Shown piece by piece: positions 24,851 to 37,200 of a stretch of DNA of 60,000 nucleotides. Under the pieces are notes generated by a model. That model was not told the origin of the DNA and did not search any database. It worked only from the letters and a program-made list of their open reading frames with translations. How positions within the stretch are numbered: position 1 is the first letter of the stretch; every line of letters begins with the position of its first letter. A program made the position numbers and the translations under genes. The stretch is from Chrysomallon squamiferum (taxonomy: Eukaryota > Mollusca > Gastropoda > Neomphalida > Peltospiridae), in NCBI GenBank assembly GCA_012295275.1, contig CM022679.1, forward strand, positions 250,001 to 310,000. The letters run 5' to 3'.

Positions 24851-24917
24851 ATGATGGTGAGAAATCAAGTAGTGTGTAGTAATATCTACTACACACTACT
24901 TGATTTCTCACCATCAT
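24851..24917. repeat. Perfect hairpin in the satellite, copy 2
   Basis: The same 67-bp palindrome as at 24404, with identical arms and spacer, 447 bp downstream. It was evidently copied with its surroundings, since about 30 bp on its right (CATTTGAGAAAATAAGTAGT) are also shared. Confidence 0.9.
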
Positions 24918-25907
24918 TTGAGAAAATAAGTAGTGTGTAGTAGATATGATACAGAGAAATCAAGTAGTCAGTGTGTAGTAGATATGACAGAGAAAACAAG
25001 TAGTGTGAGTAGAAACACAAAGAAAACAAGTAGTGTGTAGTAGATATGATACAGAGAAATCAAGTAGTCAGTGTGTAGTAGATATGATACAGAGAAATCA
25101 AGTAGTCAGTGTGTAGTAGATATTACACAAAGAAAACTAGTGTGTAGTAGATATACAGAGAAATCAAGTAGTCAGTGTGTAGTAGATATGATACAGAGAA
25201 ATCAAGTAGTCAGTGTGTAGTAGATATGATAGAGAAATCAAGTAGTCAGTGTGTAGTAGATATGATACAGAGAAATCAAGTAGTGTGTACTAGATATGAT
25301 ACAGAGAAATCAAGTAGTCAGTGTGTAGTAGATATGACAGAAAACAAGTAGTGTGTAGTAGATATGATACAGAGAAATCAAGTAGTCATTGTTTAGTGGA
25401 TATGATACAGAGAAATCAAGTAGTCAGTGTGTAGTAGGTATGATACAGAGAAATCAAGTAGTCAGTGTGTAGTAGATATACAGAGAAATCAAGTAGTCAG
25501 TGTGTAGTAGATACGATACAGAGAAATCAAGTAGTCAGTGTGTAATGGATATGATACAGAGAAATCAAATAGTGTGTAGTAGATATGACGGTGAGAAATC
25601 AAGTAGTCAGTGTGTAGTAGATACGATACAGAGAAATCAAGTAGTCAGTGTGTAGTAGATATGATACAGACAAATCAAATAGTGTGTAGTAGATACGATA
25701 CAGAGAAATCAAGTAGTCAGTGTGTAGTAGATATACAGAGAAATCAAATAGTGTGTAGTAGATATGATACAGAGAAATCAAGTAGTGTGTAGTAGATATG
25801 ATACAGAGAAATCAAGTAGTCAGTGTGTAGTAGATATGATACAGAGAAATCAAGTAGTCAGTGTGTAATGGATATGATACAGAGAAATCAAATAGTGTGT
25901 AGTAGAT

Positions 25908-25974
25908 ATGATGGTGAGAAATCAAGTAGTGTGTAGTAATATCTACTACACACTACTTGATTTCTCACCATCAT
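25908..25974. repeat. Perfect hairpin in the satellite, copy 3
   Basis: The third identical 67-bp palindrome, 1,057 bp after the second. The distance matches the higher-order repeat period of the array, so one inversion event followed by block duplication explains all three. Confidence 0.9.
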
Positions 25975-28379
25975 TTGAGAAAATAAGTAGTGTGTAGTAG
26001 ATATGATACAGAGAAATCAAGTAGTCAGTGTGTAGTAGATATGACAGAGAAAACAAGTAGTGTGTAGTAGATATTACACAAAGAAAACAAGTAGTGTGTA
26101 GTAGATATGACAGAGAAATCAAGTAGTCAGTGTGTAGTAGATATGATACAGAGAAATCAAGTAGTCAGTGTGTAGTAGATATGATACAGAGAAATCAAGT
26201 AGTCAGTGTGTAGTAGATATTACACAAAGAAAACAAGTAGTGTGTAGTAGATATACAGATAAATCAAGTAGTCAGTGTGTAGTAGATATGATACAGAGAA
26301 ATCAAGTAGTCAGTGTGTAGTAGATATGATAGAGAAATCAAGTAGTCAGTGTGTAGTAGATATGATACAGAGAAATCAAGTAGTGTGTACTAGATATGAT
26401 ACAGAGAAATCAAGTAGTCAGTGTGTAGTAGATATGACAGAAAACAAGTAGTGTGTAGTAGATATGATACAGAGAAATCAAGTAGTCATTGTTTAGTGGA
26501 TATGATACAGAGAAATCAAGTAGTCAGTGTGTAGTAGGTATGATACAGAGAAATCAAGTAGTCAGTGTGTAGTAGATATACAGAGAAATCAAGTAGTCAG
26601 TGTGTAGTAGATACGATACAGAGAAATCAAGTAGTCAGTGTGTAGTAGATATGACACAGAGAAAACAAGTAGTGTGTAGTAGATATGGTACAGAGAAATC
26701 AAGTAGTCAGTGTGTAGTAGATATACAGAGAAATCAAGTAGTCAGTGTGTAGTAGATATGATACAGAGAAATCAAGTAGTCAGTGTGTAGTAGATATGAC
26801 AGAGAAAACAAGTAGTGTGTAGTAGATATGATACAGAGAAATCAAGTAGTCATTGTTTAGTGGATATGATACAGAGAAATCAAGTAGTCAGTGTGTAGTA
26901 GATATACAGAGAAGTCAAGTAGTCAGTGTGTAGTAGATATGATACAGAGAAATCAAGTAGTCTGTGTAGTAGATATACAGAGAAATCAAGTAGTCAGTGT
27001 GTAGTAGATACGATACAGAGAAATCAAGTAGTGTGTAGTAGATATGACACAGAAAACAAGTAGTGTGTAGTAGATATGATACAGAGAAATCAAGTAGTCA
27101 GTGTGTAGTAGATATACAGAGAAATCAAGTAGTCAGTGTGTAGTAGATATGATAGAGAGAAATCAAGTAGTCAGTGTGTAGTAGATGACACAGAGAAATC
27201 AAATAGTGTGAGTAGATATGATACAGAGAAATCAAGTAGTCTGTGTAGTAGATATGACAGAGAAATCAAGTAGTCAGTGTGTAGTAGATATGACACAGAA
27301 AACAAGTAGTGTGTAGTAGATATGATAGAGAGAAATCAAGTAGTCAGTGTGTAGTAGATATGACACAGAGAAAACAAGTAGTGTGTAGTAGATATGATAC
27401 AGAGAAATCAAGTAGTCAGTGTGTAGTAGATATACAGAGAAATCAAGTAGTCAGTGTAGTAGATATGACACAGAGAAATCAAATAGTGTGAGTAGATATG
27501 ATACAGAGAAATCAAGTAGTCTGTGTAGTAGATATGACACAGAGAAATCAAATAGTGTGTAGTAGATATGACACAGAGAAATCAAATAGTGTGTAGTAGA
27601 TACGATACAGAGAGATCAAGTAGTCAGTGTGTAGTAAATATGATACAGAGAAATCAAGTAGTCAGTGTGTAGTAGATATGTCACAGAGAAATCAAGTAGT
27701 CAGTGTGTAGTAGATATGATACAGAGAAAACAAGTAGTCAGTGTGTAGTAGGTATGATACAGAGAAAACAAGTAGTCAGTGTATAGTAGATATGATACAG
27801 AGAAATCAAATAGTGTGAGTAAATATGATACAGAGAAAACAAGTAGTCAGTGTGTAGTAGATATGACAGAGAAATCAAATAGTGTGTAGTAGATATGATA
27901 CAGAGAAAACAAGTAGTCAGTGTGTAGTAGATATGATACAGAGAAAACAAGTAGTCAGTGTGTAGTAGATATGATACAGAGAAAACAAGTAGTATGTAGT
28001 GGATATGATTTCTGACTTGGTCGTTTTTAATTTCACGATAAATACGTTAAAGACTGAAATTAGAAATTATGTATTGTTTCACAAGGGTGTGCGTCTGTGT
28101 GAGTTGTTTTCGCTGGTATTACCACATTACAAATGAAAGATTTGGAAGTTAGATATTTATATAATTATCTTTTTATTATTATCCTTTAATTAATTTAAAT
28201 CAAGAAATCTCACTAATATGTGTTTAACAGTTGCTGAAGTAAAAGAAAAACGTAAAGTAATAAAAATTAATAAAATAAAATTATTTATCAATGGTCCTGG
28301 GAAACTGACGATGTCTTTGGTTAACTGGTGAACCATTAACAAACACAAACAAACAGACAAATAATTAAAACTAGAAATA

Positions 28380-28510
28380 TGTCGCAGTAGCTCGAGCTAA
28401 GGCAGTTTGACGTAGCAAAGTGAGTGAAACGGACATGTTTTCTGCGTGCGCAAGTTCGATCTGATTCCTGTCCGCCCGGGATGAATTTGATCTTTCAGCG
28501 CATTGTGATT
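28380..28510 (+). repeat. Possible tRNA-derived SINE fragment
   Basis: TAGCTCGAGCTAAGG resembles a pol III A box, and GCAAGTTCGATCTGATTCC about 55 bp later resembles a B box. A second B-box-like GTTCGATCCGCCCAGTG lies on the other strand near 28650-28680. No 3' tail or flanking duplication was confirmed. Confidence 0.25.
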
Positions 28511-28834
28511 CTGCTTTGTTGAGGCAAACATAAAGATGGCTGGCGTTTAAAAAAACATTTTTTATTTATTTTTTTTTTTTTCCAGAGTAGAATACGAACG
28601 TCTAATGAAGGAATTACGTAAACCTGTATGATACCAGTTTACCAAACACACCGGTCACTGGGCGGATCGAACAGTCGTGCACTGCAGTAAATGGTATCAC
28701 AACAACATGCAGATTATGAACTGCTAGTAAAACAACAACTACAACATAATAATATAAATAAATAAATAAATACATAAATAACACAACCAATACCCCCCAA
28801 GAAACTCCCACACGTCACGTGACAATTCCGAAAT

Positions 28835-29050
28835 GTGGAAAGGGGACATTGTATGATTATGATCATGTTGGCGAGTCGTCAGGGAAATGTGAGCGTAGCT
28901 AGCCGCAGCACCGTCTCAGACGTGCGGCCGCGAAGTCGGACAGTCGTAAGTGGACGACAGTCAGTCGTAGTAATTCCTCATCTAAAAGATAACAGTCAAC
29001 CCGGTAACTCCTCGTATTCGGCAACGGAGAGGAAAAATAGATTGATCTGA
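28835..29050 (+). other. GC-richer patch with a short ORF; possible first exon or promoter
   Basis: In otherwise AT-rich DNA, 28810-29060 is rich in CpG (CACGTCACGTGAC, GTGCGGCCGCGAAG) and has an E-box. A 71-codon frame starts at 28835 and contains LASRQGNVSVASRSTVSDVR. A good donor GTAAGT lies within it near 28945 and another GTGAGT near 29060. No downstream partner exon was recognised. This may be an island-type promoter, a first exon, or neither. Confidence 0.25.
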
Positions 29051-29059
29051 CCAACCAGT

Positions 29060-30430
29060 GTGAGTATAGCTACTTTATATACTTGGACTAGCAGCCGAAC
29101 AACACATCGTAACAAAGTCTGTGCTCACTAGGCATAGATCAGAACTACAATAATCCCGCTCCCTGGTAGTAAATATCGAGTTAAATATGTTGTTTAGATA
29201 ACTGGTAACAGAGGTGAAGTGTCGCCGCGATGCGTAATTAAACACGATGTAAACCGTAAAAGTTCACGGATGTTCGTTTTCAATATTTCCTTTCCTGCTT
29301 CTATAAATAACGGACATAACGTCACACGGTGCATAACAGTCACGTCACAGTCTCTTCGGGGTGTTTACGGATGAAAGACAAACTTTGATTGCTGTAGGCT
29401 AATAAAACTAGAAAGTGTTTTTATAGCACACATTTCTTCGTGCATTTTCATGTACACACACATGCATGTATATTAAAAAAAAAAAAAAAAGTGTCGAAAG
29501 TTAGTATTTTATGGTGTGAGATTTCAGGTCACAACAAGTTTATCAGGCTGGCCTACGACTTACAGCGCGGAAACCTCTTCCTTTGATTTCGATGCTGTAA
29601 AGATAATCAACGGGGAAATATTTAGCAACAAAAATATTTAAAACATTTTAAAGAATATTCAGTGTCTTAAAACGAATTAAATCGTACTTACATCCACAAT
29701 GAATGGATTAGCTGTTTTGAACATCAACAATGACAGGGAAAAGTTGTTTGTGCAACTAATTTGCAAAAAAACAAAAACAAACCAAACACGTAAAGCGATT
29801 CAGAATGAACTTGATTTTACTGTTATGTTTATGCTTCTTGTTAAACTACTGTACTGCCATACGTACATCTTCAAAAAGAAAAAAGAGGATTTTTAACAGG
29901 AACAGTCTCAAACTGGTAAAATCTTCAGTGGAAACCGGTTTCAGAATGTACCCATTTGATATATATATACAGTGTCTTTTTATAAACAAAAGATATGATG
30001 TTATACAGATATAATATAAAATTGATATAAAGATTAGAAGCGACTTTGATGCAACAAACGTGATGTGGTTACCCAGTTTCAGATTGTTCAGCGCGAGCTT
30101 CTACAGTAGAAATATATTTTCATTGACAAATATTCTTATGTATAACTAAATAATTCTGTGAAAACGAAAATAAATTAAGTGTGAAAACTTAATGGTGGTT
30201 TTTGACATGTGTTTCTGTATTGGGAAATCTGAAACTCTGGAGATAACAGTTTCAGACTGTACCACGAGAACGTACATGTAAATCAATCTGGGAGTGTACA
30301 GTTAGAAGAATTTATACACCGGTTGTAAAACGTTAGAAACAAAAACAAGATGACAAATAACTGAGACGATAGACAAAAAACCCCCAATAATAATAATAAT
30401 AATTTTTCATCTAATACAGATTCAGCCCAG
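29060..30430. other. Intergenic DNA without recognised features
   Basis: AT-rich sequence with short poly-A runs. Small ORFs at 29699 and 29805 are lysine/leucine biased and overlap each other in different frames; neither looks like a real protein. I see no RNA gene. Confidence 0.5.
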
Positions 30431-30700
30431 TAAACAAACAAATCGTGATTTCAGTGCTAATTAAGAAAGAAGCAATCACCGGGTGTATGGAATGACCGGT
30501 ATACAGAATTACCGGATATCACACTGTTACTTGTCACTTTATTTCCCTGCGCCATTTGTAACTTTTTACTGGTATTGTTGCTATACTATCACATACTACT
30601 ACTGCTATTACCATTACTATTACTTCTACTTCTACTACTACTACTACTTTAACTACTACTTCTATTGCTACTACTACTATTACTACTACTGAATTCTGAA
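30430..30700. repeat. Block similar to 42290-42700 (outer arm of the segmental duplication)
   Basis: ATTAAGAAAGAAGCAATC, ACCGGGTGTAT.GAATGACC and GGTATACAGAATTACCGGAT recur in order near 42300-42390, followed in both places by a CTACTACTA microsatellite (30590-30690 here). It shows that the duplicated unit once began upstream of the MACPF gene and that about 3 kb of repeats now separate this block from the gene. Confidence 0.7.
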
Positions 30701-30854
30701 TGGAGTGATCAAGAAAATATTCGTTAGAAATATACAATGGTCTTTTATCTAAAAAGTTTTATGCTTTGGCACCCCCAAAAACCCTCCCCCCAAAACCCCC
30801 ACCCTTTAAAAACATTACCGTCCCAAAAATCTAATGAAAAACAAAAGCAACCAA

Positions 30855-30926
30855 AAAAAATAAATAATAAATAAATAAATAAATAAATAAAAATAATAAT
30901 AATAATAATAATAATAATATTAATAA

Positions 30927-30985
<59 letters not shown>

Positions 30986-30998
30986 AATAATAATAATC
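30855..30998. repeat. AAAT/AAT microsatellite
   Basis: Alternating blocks of (AAAT)n, (AAT)n and (AAAT)n. The ORFs over it are Ile/Tyr/Leu runs and were discarded. Confidence 0.9.
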
Positions 30999-31329
30999 AT
31001 AACAATAGAAACCAAAACAACATAAAACCAGTGCTTTTGCTTCTCCGTACACACGACTTCAGTTTAAAAGTGAACAAAAATTATATTTGTTTTATTTCCG
31101 TATTTAAAACCCCCCACACCAATAAACGAGAAAAAAAAGAAGGTAATAAACAAACAACAATAATAAATACGCGCTTTAAATGACGCTTACTGGTTGACGG
31201 GTTCGAAAATCTTAAAAATTTATTATTGCGTTATTTTTTTCATTGACAACTTTCTGTGTTTTATAAGGCAATATATCACATAAATTATGGGTGAGATCTG
31301 ATCTACCTTCGTAGCCGAATAACGTGACA

Positions 31330-32030
31330 GTAATATGTATAAGTGTAGACAATACAGTGATATTAATAAGAGTACACAACAGTCATATTATTAAGTGTAG
31401 ACAATACAGTGGTATTAATAAGTGTACACCATACAGTGATATTAATAACTGTACACAACAGTCATATTATTAAGTGTAGATAATACAGTGATATTAATAA
31501 GTATACACAACAGTCATATTATTAAGTGTAGACAATACAGTGATATTAATCAGTATACACAACAGTCATATTAAGTGTACACAATACAGTGATATTAATA
31601 AGTGTACACAATACAGTGATATTAATAAGTATAGACAATGCATTGATATTAATAAGCATAGACAACACAGTGATATTTATTAATGTACACAATACCGTGA
31701 TATTAAGTGTGCACAATACAGTAATATTAACACGTATGAACAACAGTAATATTAATAAGTGTACACAATACAGTGATATTAACTCATAAACAATACAATG
31801 ATATTAATACATGTATACAATAGAGTAATATTAATGTGTACACAATACAGTGATATTAATACGTATAAACCATACAGCAGTATTAATAAGTGTACACAAT
31901 ACAGTGATATTAATACGTATAAACCACACTGTAATATTAATAAGTGTACACAACAGTAATATTAATCAGTGTTCGCAATACAGTAATATTAATAAGTGTA
32001 CACAACACAGTGATTTTAATACGTAATAAT
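31330..32030. repeat. 27-bp minisatellite
   Basis: About 25 imperfect units of the type AATAAGTGTACACAATACAG plus TGATATT. Many units contain a GTGTACAC palindrome. ORFs on both strands are periodic and not genes. Confidence 0.9.
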
Positions 32031-32235
32031 ATGTGATACAGGCACGTGCGAACATCACAGCAACATTTATGATTGTGACATCCAGTCTTACTAAGGCTTT
32101 TAAAAAATATTGAAAGTATTTTAGTCAGTGTTAACGTAAATACAAAATACAAAAGATTAAGTATAATGGTTGTACTAACATCTACCTATTATTATAAAGA
32201 TATTTATCAGCTCTCTCACTCCTTTTTCATTTAAT

Positions 32236-32258
32236 TTCAATTATATATATATATATAT
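32236..32258. repeat. AT dinucleotide microsatellite
   Basis: A short (AT)n run. The flanks 32031-32700 hold no recognised feature apart from a C-rich CACCCACACCCA patch near 32480-32510. Confidence 0.7.
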
Positions 32259-32704
32259 TACGCCAGTGGCGTGTAGAGGTCTGGTGATGCCTGGGGTCAA
32301 CTCCTTACAAGGCTTGTACTGAGAAATATTATGAGAAAGGAAGATATTTTGAATATGTAAACTCAGATGAAACATAAAATAAATACTTTGTTCGATTTAA
32401 ATATAAAACAACCACATTTATTAAGTTCGTTTACACAAATGGATGCCACCCCCATTTGGACGCCCCTCTGCACGCCAGTCACACACCCACCCACACCCAC
32501 CCACACACCCACATATTTAAAACTAAGGAGAAAAAAAAAGAAACTAGTATTATTTGCTTTGACAGTTTTATAGACGATGTGGAAATATGACACGAGAGTT
32601 ATAAACAATTCCCTGAAAAGTGCACACATCACACACAGTGTGACCTATCTGTGTACTCCTCTTAGCAGACGTGTCGTATCACCAACTGGTAAGTTGCTCG
32701 TGGG

Positions 32705-33350
32705 AACGACGTGGCTGATGTTGTGTATATGACATGTTACTAATGTGTTGTGTATATGACATGTATTACTAATGTGTTGTGTATATGACATGTGTTACTA
32801 ATGTGTTGTGTATATGACATGTGTTACTAATGTGTTGTGTATATGACATGTTACTAATGTGTTGTGTATATGACATGCTACTAATGTGTTGTGTATATGG
32901 CATGTGTTACTAATGTGTTGTGTATATGACATGTGTTACTGTGTTGTGTATATGACATGCTACTAATGTGTTGTGTATATGACATGTGTTACTAATGTGT
33001 TGTGTATATGATATGTGTTACTAATGTGTTGTGTATATGACATATGTTACTAATGTGTTGTGTATATGACATGTGTTACTAATGTGTTATGTATATGACA
33101 TGTGTTACTAATGTGTTATGTATATGACATGTGTTACTAATGTGTTGTGTATATGACATGTGTTACTAATGTGTTGTGTATATGACGTGTTACTAATGTG
33201 TTGTGTATATGACATGTGTTACTAATGTGTTGTGTATATGACATGTGTTACTAATGTGTTATGTATTTGACATGTGTTACTAATGTGTTGTGTATATGAC
33301 ATGTGTTACTAATGTGTTGTGTATATGACATGCTACTAATGTGTTGTGTA
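32705..33350. repeat. 29-bp minisatellite
   Basis: About 22 units with the core TACTAATGTGTTGTGTATAT followed by GACATGTGT, with little divergence between units. Confidence 0.9.
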
Positions 33351-33845
33351 TATGAAATCTGTGTTGTGTATGTAATGTTTTAGTGCTATGAAATCTGTGT
33401 TGTTGTGTATGTAATGTGCTAGTACTATGAAATCTGTGTTGTTGTGTATGTAATGTGTTACTGCTATGAAATCTATGTTGTTGTGTATGTAATGTGTTAG
33501 TACTATGAAATCTGTTGTTGTGTATGTAATGTCTTACTGCTAGGAAATATGTGTTGTTGTGTATGTAATGTGTTGGTACTGTGAAATCTGTGTTGTTGTG
33601 TACGTAATGTGTTACTGCTAGGAAATATGTGTTGTTGTGTATGTAATGTGTTGGTACTATGAAATCTGTTGTTGTGTATGTAATGTCTTACTGCTATGAA
33701 ATCTGTTGTATATATAATGTTACTGCTATGAAATCTGTGTTATTATTTATGTAATGTGTTAGTACTATGAAATCTATGTTGTTGTGTATGTAATGTGTTA
33801 GTACTATGAAATCTGTGTTATTGTGTATTGGATGTGTATAATGTA
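33350..33845. repeat. 39-bp minisatellite
   Basis: About 12 units of the type TATGAAATCTGTGTTGTTGT plus GTATGTAATGTGTTAGTAC. It follows the 29-bp array without a gap and shares the TGTTGTGTAT core, so the two arrays probably have a common origin. Confidence 0.9.
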
Positions 33846-34181
33846 CTGTCAGACACGGACTAAAGAATAAATCACTTGCACAATATTTACTCGTCCTCAT
33901 TTTCAAAACTTTTAAAAAGAGCGAATATACTTATCGTAGAAACATATATACGTGTGTATATTATTGTTGTTGTTATAGTTGTTTATTATTATTATTATTA
34001 TTATTGTTATTAATAGTTCAGTGTAATGCAGATTTAAAGGATATCCTGTTGATGTTTGTAAAATAGATATATTAGTTCCAGGATATCTGCGTCATCTGTG
34101 ACCGAAGGGATAGACACTTGAAGCTAATTGGTTGTTTATCTGCATACGTTGCTTCTCCCCCCAAAATATTCGAAGTTTCCT

Positions 34182-34189
34182 TATTTAAA
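34182..34189 (+). promoter_or_regulatory. TATA-like box of the proximal MACPF gene
   Basis: TATTTAAA lies 41 nt upstream of the ATG at 34223 and is conserved in the distal copy. It would imply a very short 5' UTR. Motif evidence only. Confidence 0.4.
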
Positions 34190-34222
34190 GACGTGAAACA
34201 GTAACAGAGGTCAGATATCACG

Positions 34223-37200
34223 ATGTTGCCTGTAGTCGTAGTTCTCTGTGTTGCTGTAGTGACGTGTAGAGCGCGGTACTGTGCGAATACAGTGCCAGGT
34301 CTAAACAAACAACGTAAAGGAATTGATCTGACTAACCTCGATCTTCTCCCTTTGGACTTTAACTCCGCTGATGGTTTTCTGAGACCAGTCATAGACTACA
34401 CCTGTGACGAGAGAAAAACATGGAGGAATAACCAGAATAACGTAAGTGACAAAAACACTTTTTGTAACTATTTTTATTTTTTAGTGGATATGCTGCTCTG
34501 TAGGATCATGTCATTGTAGAAATATGTTTCTAAATGCCTTTAATGCTTACACTATCAGTATTTTACTGTACAGCAGCTGTAAATAAAATCTACTGCCTTG
34601 TCACACAGGTTTTACCCAGGATGAGGCTGTTAACTGAGGTGTCTGCACTCACGTTGGGTTGTTACATCAACCAGTTTTTTCTTCTCATCAACATCTTTGT
34701 AGACTACTAGCTGCTGCACCCCTTTTATTTCTTTTTAACTAAAGTCATAAAACGTTTTGTTTGTTTTTAACTAGTCATAAAACTCCCTTTTACAACTAAA
34801 CCATTCAACGTTTTATTTGTTTTTAACTAAAGTAATAAAACACCCTTTTAAATCTAAACCATTTCACGTTTATTACTTTTTAACTAAAGTCATAAAACTC
34901 CCTTTTACATCTAAACCATTTCACGTTTTATTTCTTTTTAACTAGACATAAACCTCCCTTTTACATCTAAATCATTTGACGTTTTATTTCTTTTTACACC
35001 TAAACAATTTCAAGTTTTATTTCTTTTTAACTAGTCATAAAACTCCCTTTTACATCTAAAACATTTCACGTTTTATTTCTTTTTAACTAGTTATAAAACA
35101 CCCTTTTACATCTAAACCGTTTCACATTTATTTCTTTTTCACTAAAGTCATAAAACTCCCTTTTACATCTAAACCATTTCACGCTTTATTTCTTTTTAAA
35201 TAGTCATAAAACTCCCTTTTACATCTAAACTATTTCACGTTTTATTTCTTTTTACACCTAAACCATTTGACATTTTATTTCTTTTTAACTAGTCATAAAA
35301 CTCCCTTTTACATTTGAGCCATTTCACGTTTTATTTCTTTTTAACTAGTGATAAAACTCCCTTTTACATCTAAACCATTTCACGTTTATTTCTTTTTAAC
35401 TAAAGTAATAAAACTCCCTTTTACATCTAAACCATTTCACGCTTTATTTCTTTTTAAATAGTCATAAAACTCCCTTTTACATCTAAACTATTTCACGTTT
35501 TATTTCTTTTTACACCTAAACCATTTGACATTTTATTTCTTTTTAACTAGTCATAAAACTCCCTTTTATATCTAAATCATTTGATGTTTTATTTCTTTTT
35601 AACTAGTCATAAAACTCCCTTTTACATCTGAACCATTTCACGTTTTATTTCTTTTTAACTAGTCATAAAACTCCCTTTTACATATAAACCATTTCACGTT
35701 TATTTGTTTTTAACTAAAGTAATAAAACTCCCTTTTACATCTAAACCATTTCACGTTTATTTCTTTTTAACTAAAGTCATAAAACTCCCTTTTACATTTA
35801 AACTATTTCACGTTTATTTCTTTTTAACTAAAGTCATAAAACTCCATGTCACTTAAGTGAAAAATGTGCTTCTAAACCATTTGACGTTTTATTCTACACG
35901 ATGTAAGAAAGAAAAAAGTGTTTGATTTTACAACTAACAAAGAGGAATGACTTTTTAAAAATAATTTTATATCTGATCAGCAAAACAATTAATCGTAGCA
36001 AAAAGTGTTCTTCATTAAAACTCGACCTGATAAAAAGTAAACCGTGGCCTTTAAATGACAAAACAGGATTATTGGATTTACAATTTTTAAAATTATATTT
36101 GATTCAGTTTATTATGGTTTCATATATTTCATTTTATTCACAATGTTTTTATATATAATATTTGATTTATAATGACTTTATATGTAATTTATTTCAGCAA
36201 GAGTTTGACCTGCCTGATCAGGTGTGGGATATTTCTAGAATTCCCGGCGGCTGGCTGAACGCCAACACCGAAATTTTCAAGAATTATAAGGAAATAAAAC
36301 GAACAATGTCCAGAAGTGCGGGTCTGGAAGTCAATTTTTTAAAAGGCGCCTTTTCCTCAAGTGGGTCTTACAAGAGCTCTCAGCACACGATTACAAATTC
36401 CTCACAGTTCATAGAGGAAGTTTCATCTTACAGTTCTGCTATGCGTGTTGATCTTCAAATGCCTTGGTCTCTCAACATGAGCAGAAACGCTAAAACTTTC
36501 ATAGACAGACTACTGAGTTCAGACTTCAACTCTAAAACCGCCTCGTCCTACTTCAGGTTTATTCACTTCTTCGGTACTCACATTTTCCAGTCTGCCAATT
36601 TTGGCGGGCTGATCAAACTTCACCTGGAGACGTCCTCGGATTACTACAAAGGAAAATCTGAGAGAGATGTCAAAGCTCAGGCTGAAGCCTCGTTCCTGAA
36701 AATCCTATCAACCAATGGAGGCTATCAAGGCACCAACACTCAAGTGGACGAAACATTCAGAAAGAAAACTACTCAAACTATTCGGTATGTTATTTTACAA
36801 CAACAATAAACTACTATTGCTACTATACCACTACTACAATTACTACTACTCCTGTAGTTACTATTGGTATTACTGTTATTAATTTAATCATTTGCAAATT
36901 TTAAATAATTATTAAAATGCAAATATAAAATTATCCGTTTATTATTATTGTTTACTACATATAAGCATAACACATGAAACCCAATGTCGGCAACGACAGA
37001 GCAATGGTAAGAAAAATAATAACGTTGAGGATGATGGCGAATAACTAAGCAAACTAAATCTTATTAATGTGTCTTTGTGTGTTGATTTATTTATGCTGCA
37101 GATATTACGGCGGGGACACAAATCTACTTGCTGGTAACGGAATACCAACTTGGCAGCCAACAGTTTCATCAAATCCTTGGCTTTTCTCAGGGCAGTTGAT

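Larger units (their letters stand above)
23595..28010. repeat. 4.4-kb satellite of 38-bp units downstream of AIMP2
   Basis: More than one hundred imperfect tandem copies of a 38-bp unit whose core is GTAGATATGATACAGAGAAA. Shorter variants of about 30-32 bp lack AGTCAGT-type bases, and others carry GATGGTGAG or TTACACAAAG in the middle. A higher-order period of about 1.06-1.1 kb is visible: 24851 onward recurs at 25908 onward, and 25331 onward recurs at 26431 onward. The ORFs across it are repeat artefacts. The array starts about 400 bp after the AIMP2 stop. Confidence 0.95.

Noticed and set aside
23595-28010. CRISPR-like array
   Set aside because: The repeats are directly tandem with no unique spacers of regular length, in an animal genome; it is a satellite.
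36945-37172. Minus-strand ORF repeated exactly at 44491-44718
   Set aside because: It is conserved only because it overlaps the duplicated exon 3 and intron 2 of the MACPF genes; it is on the wrong strand and has no start context.
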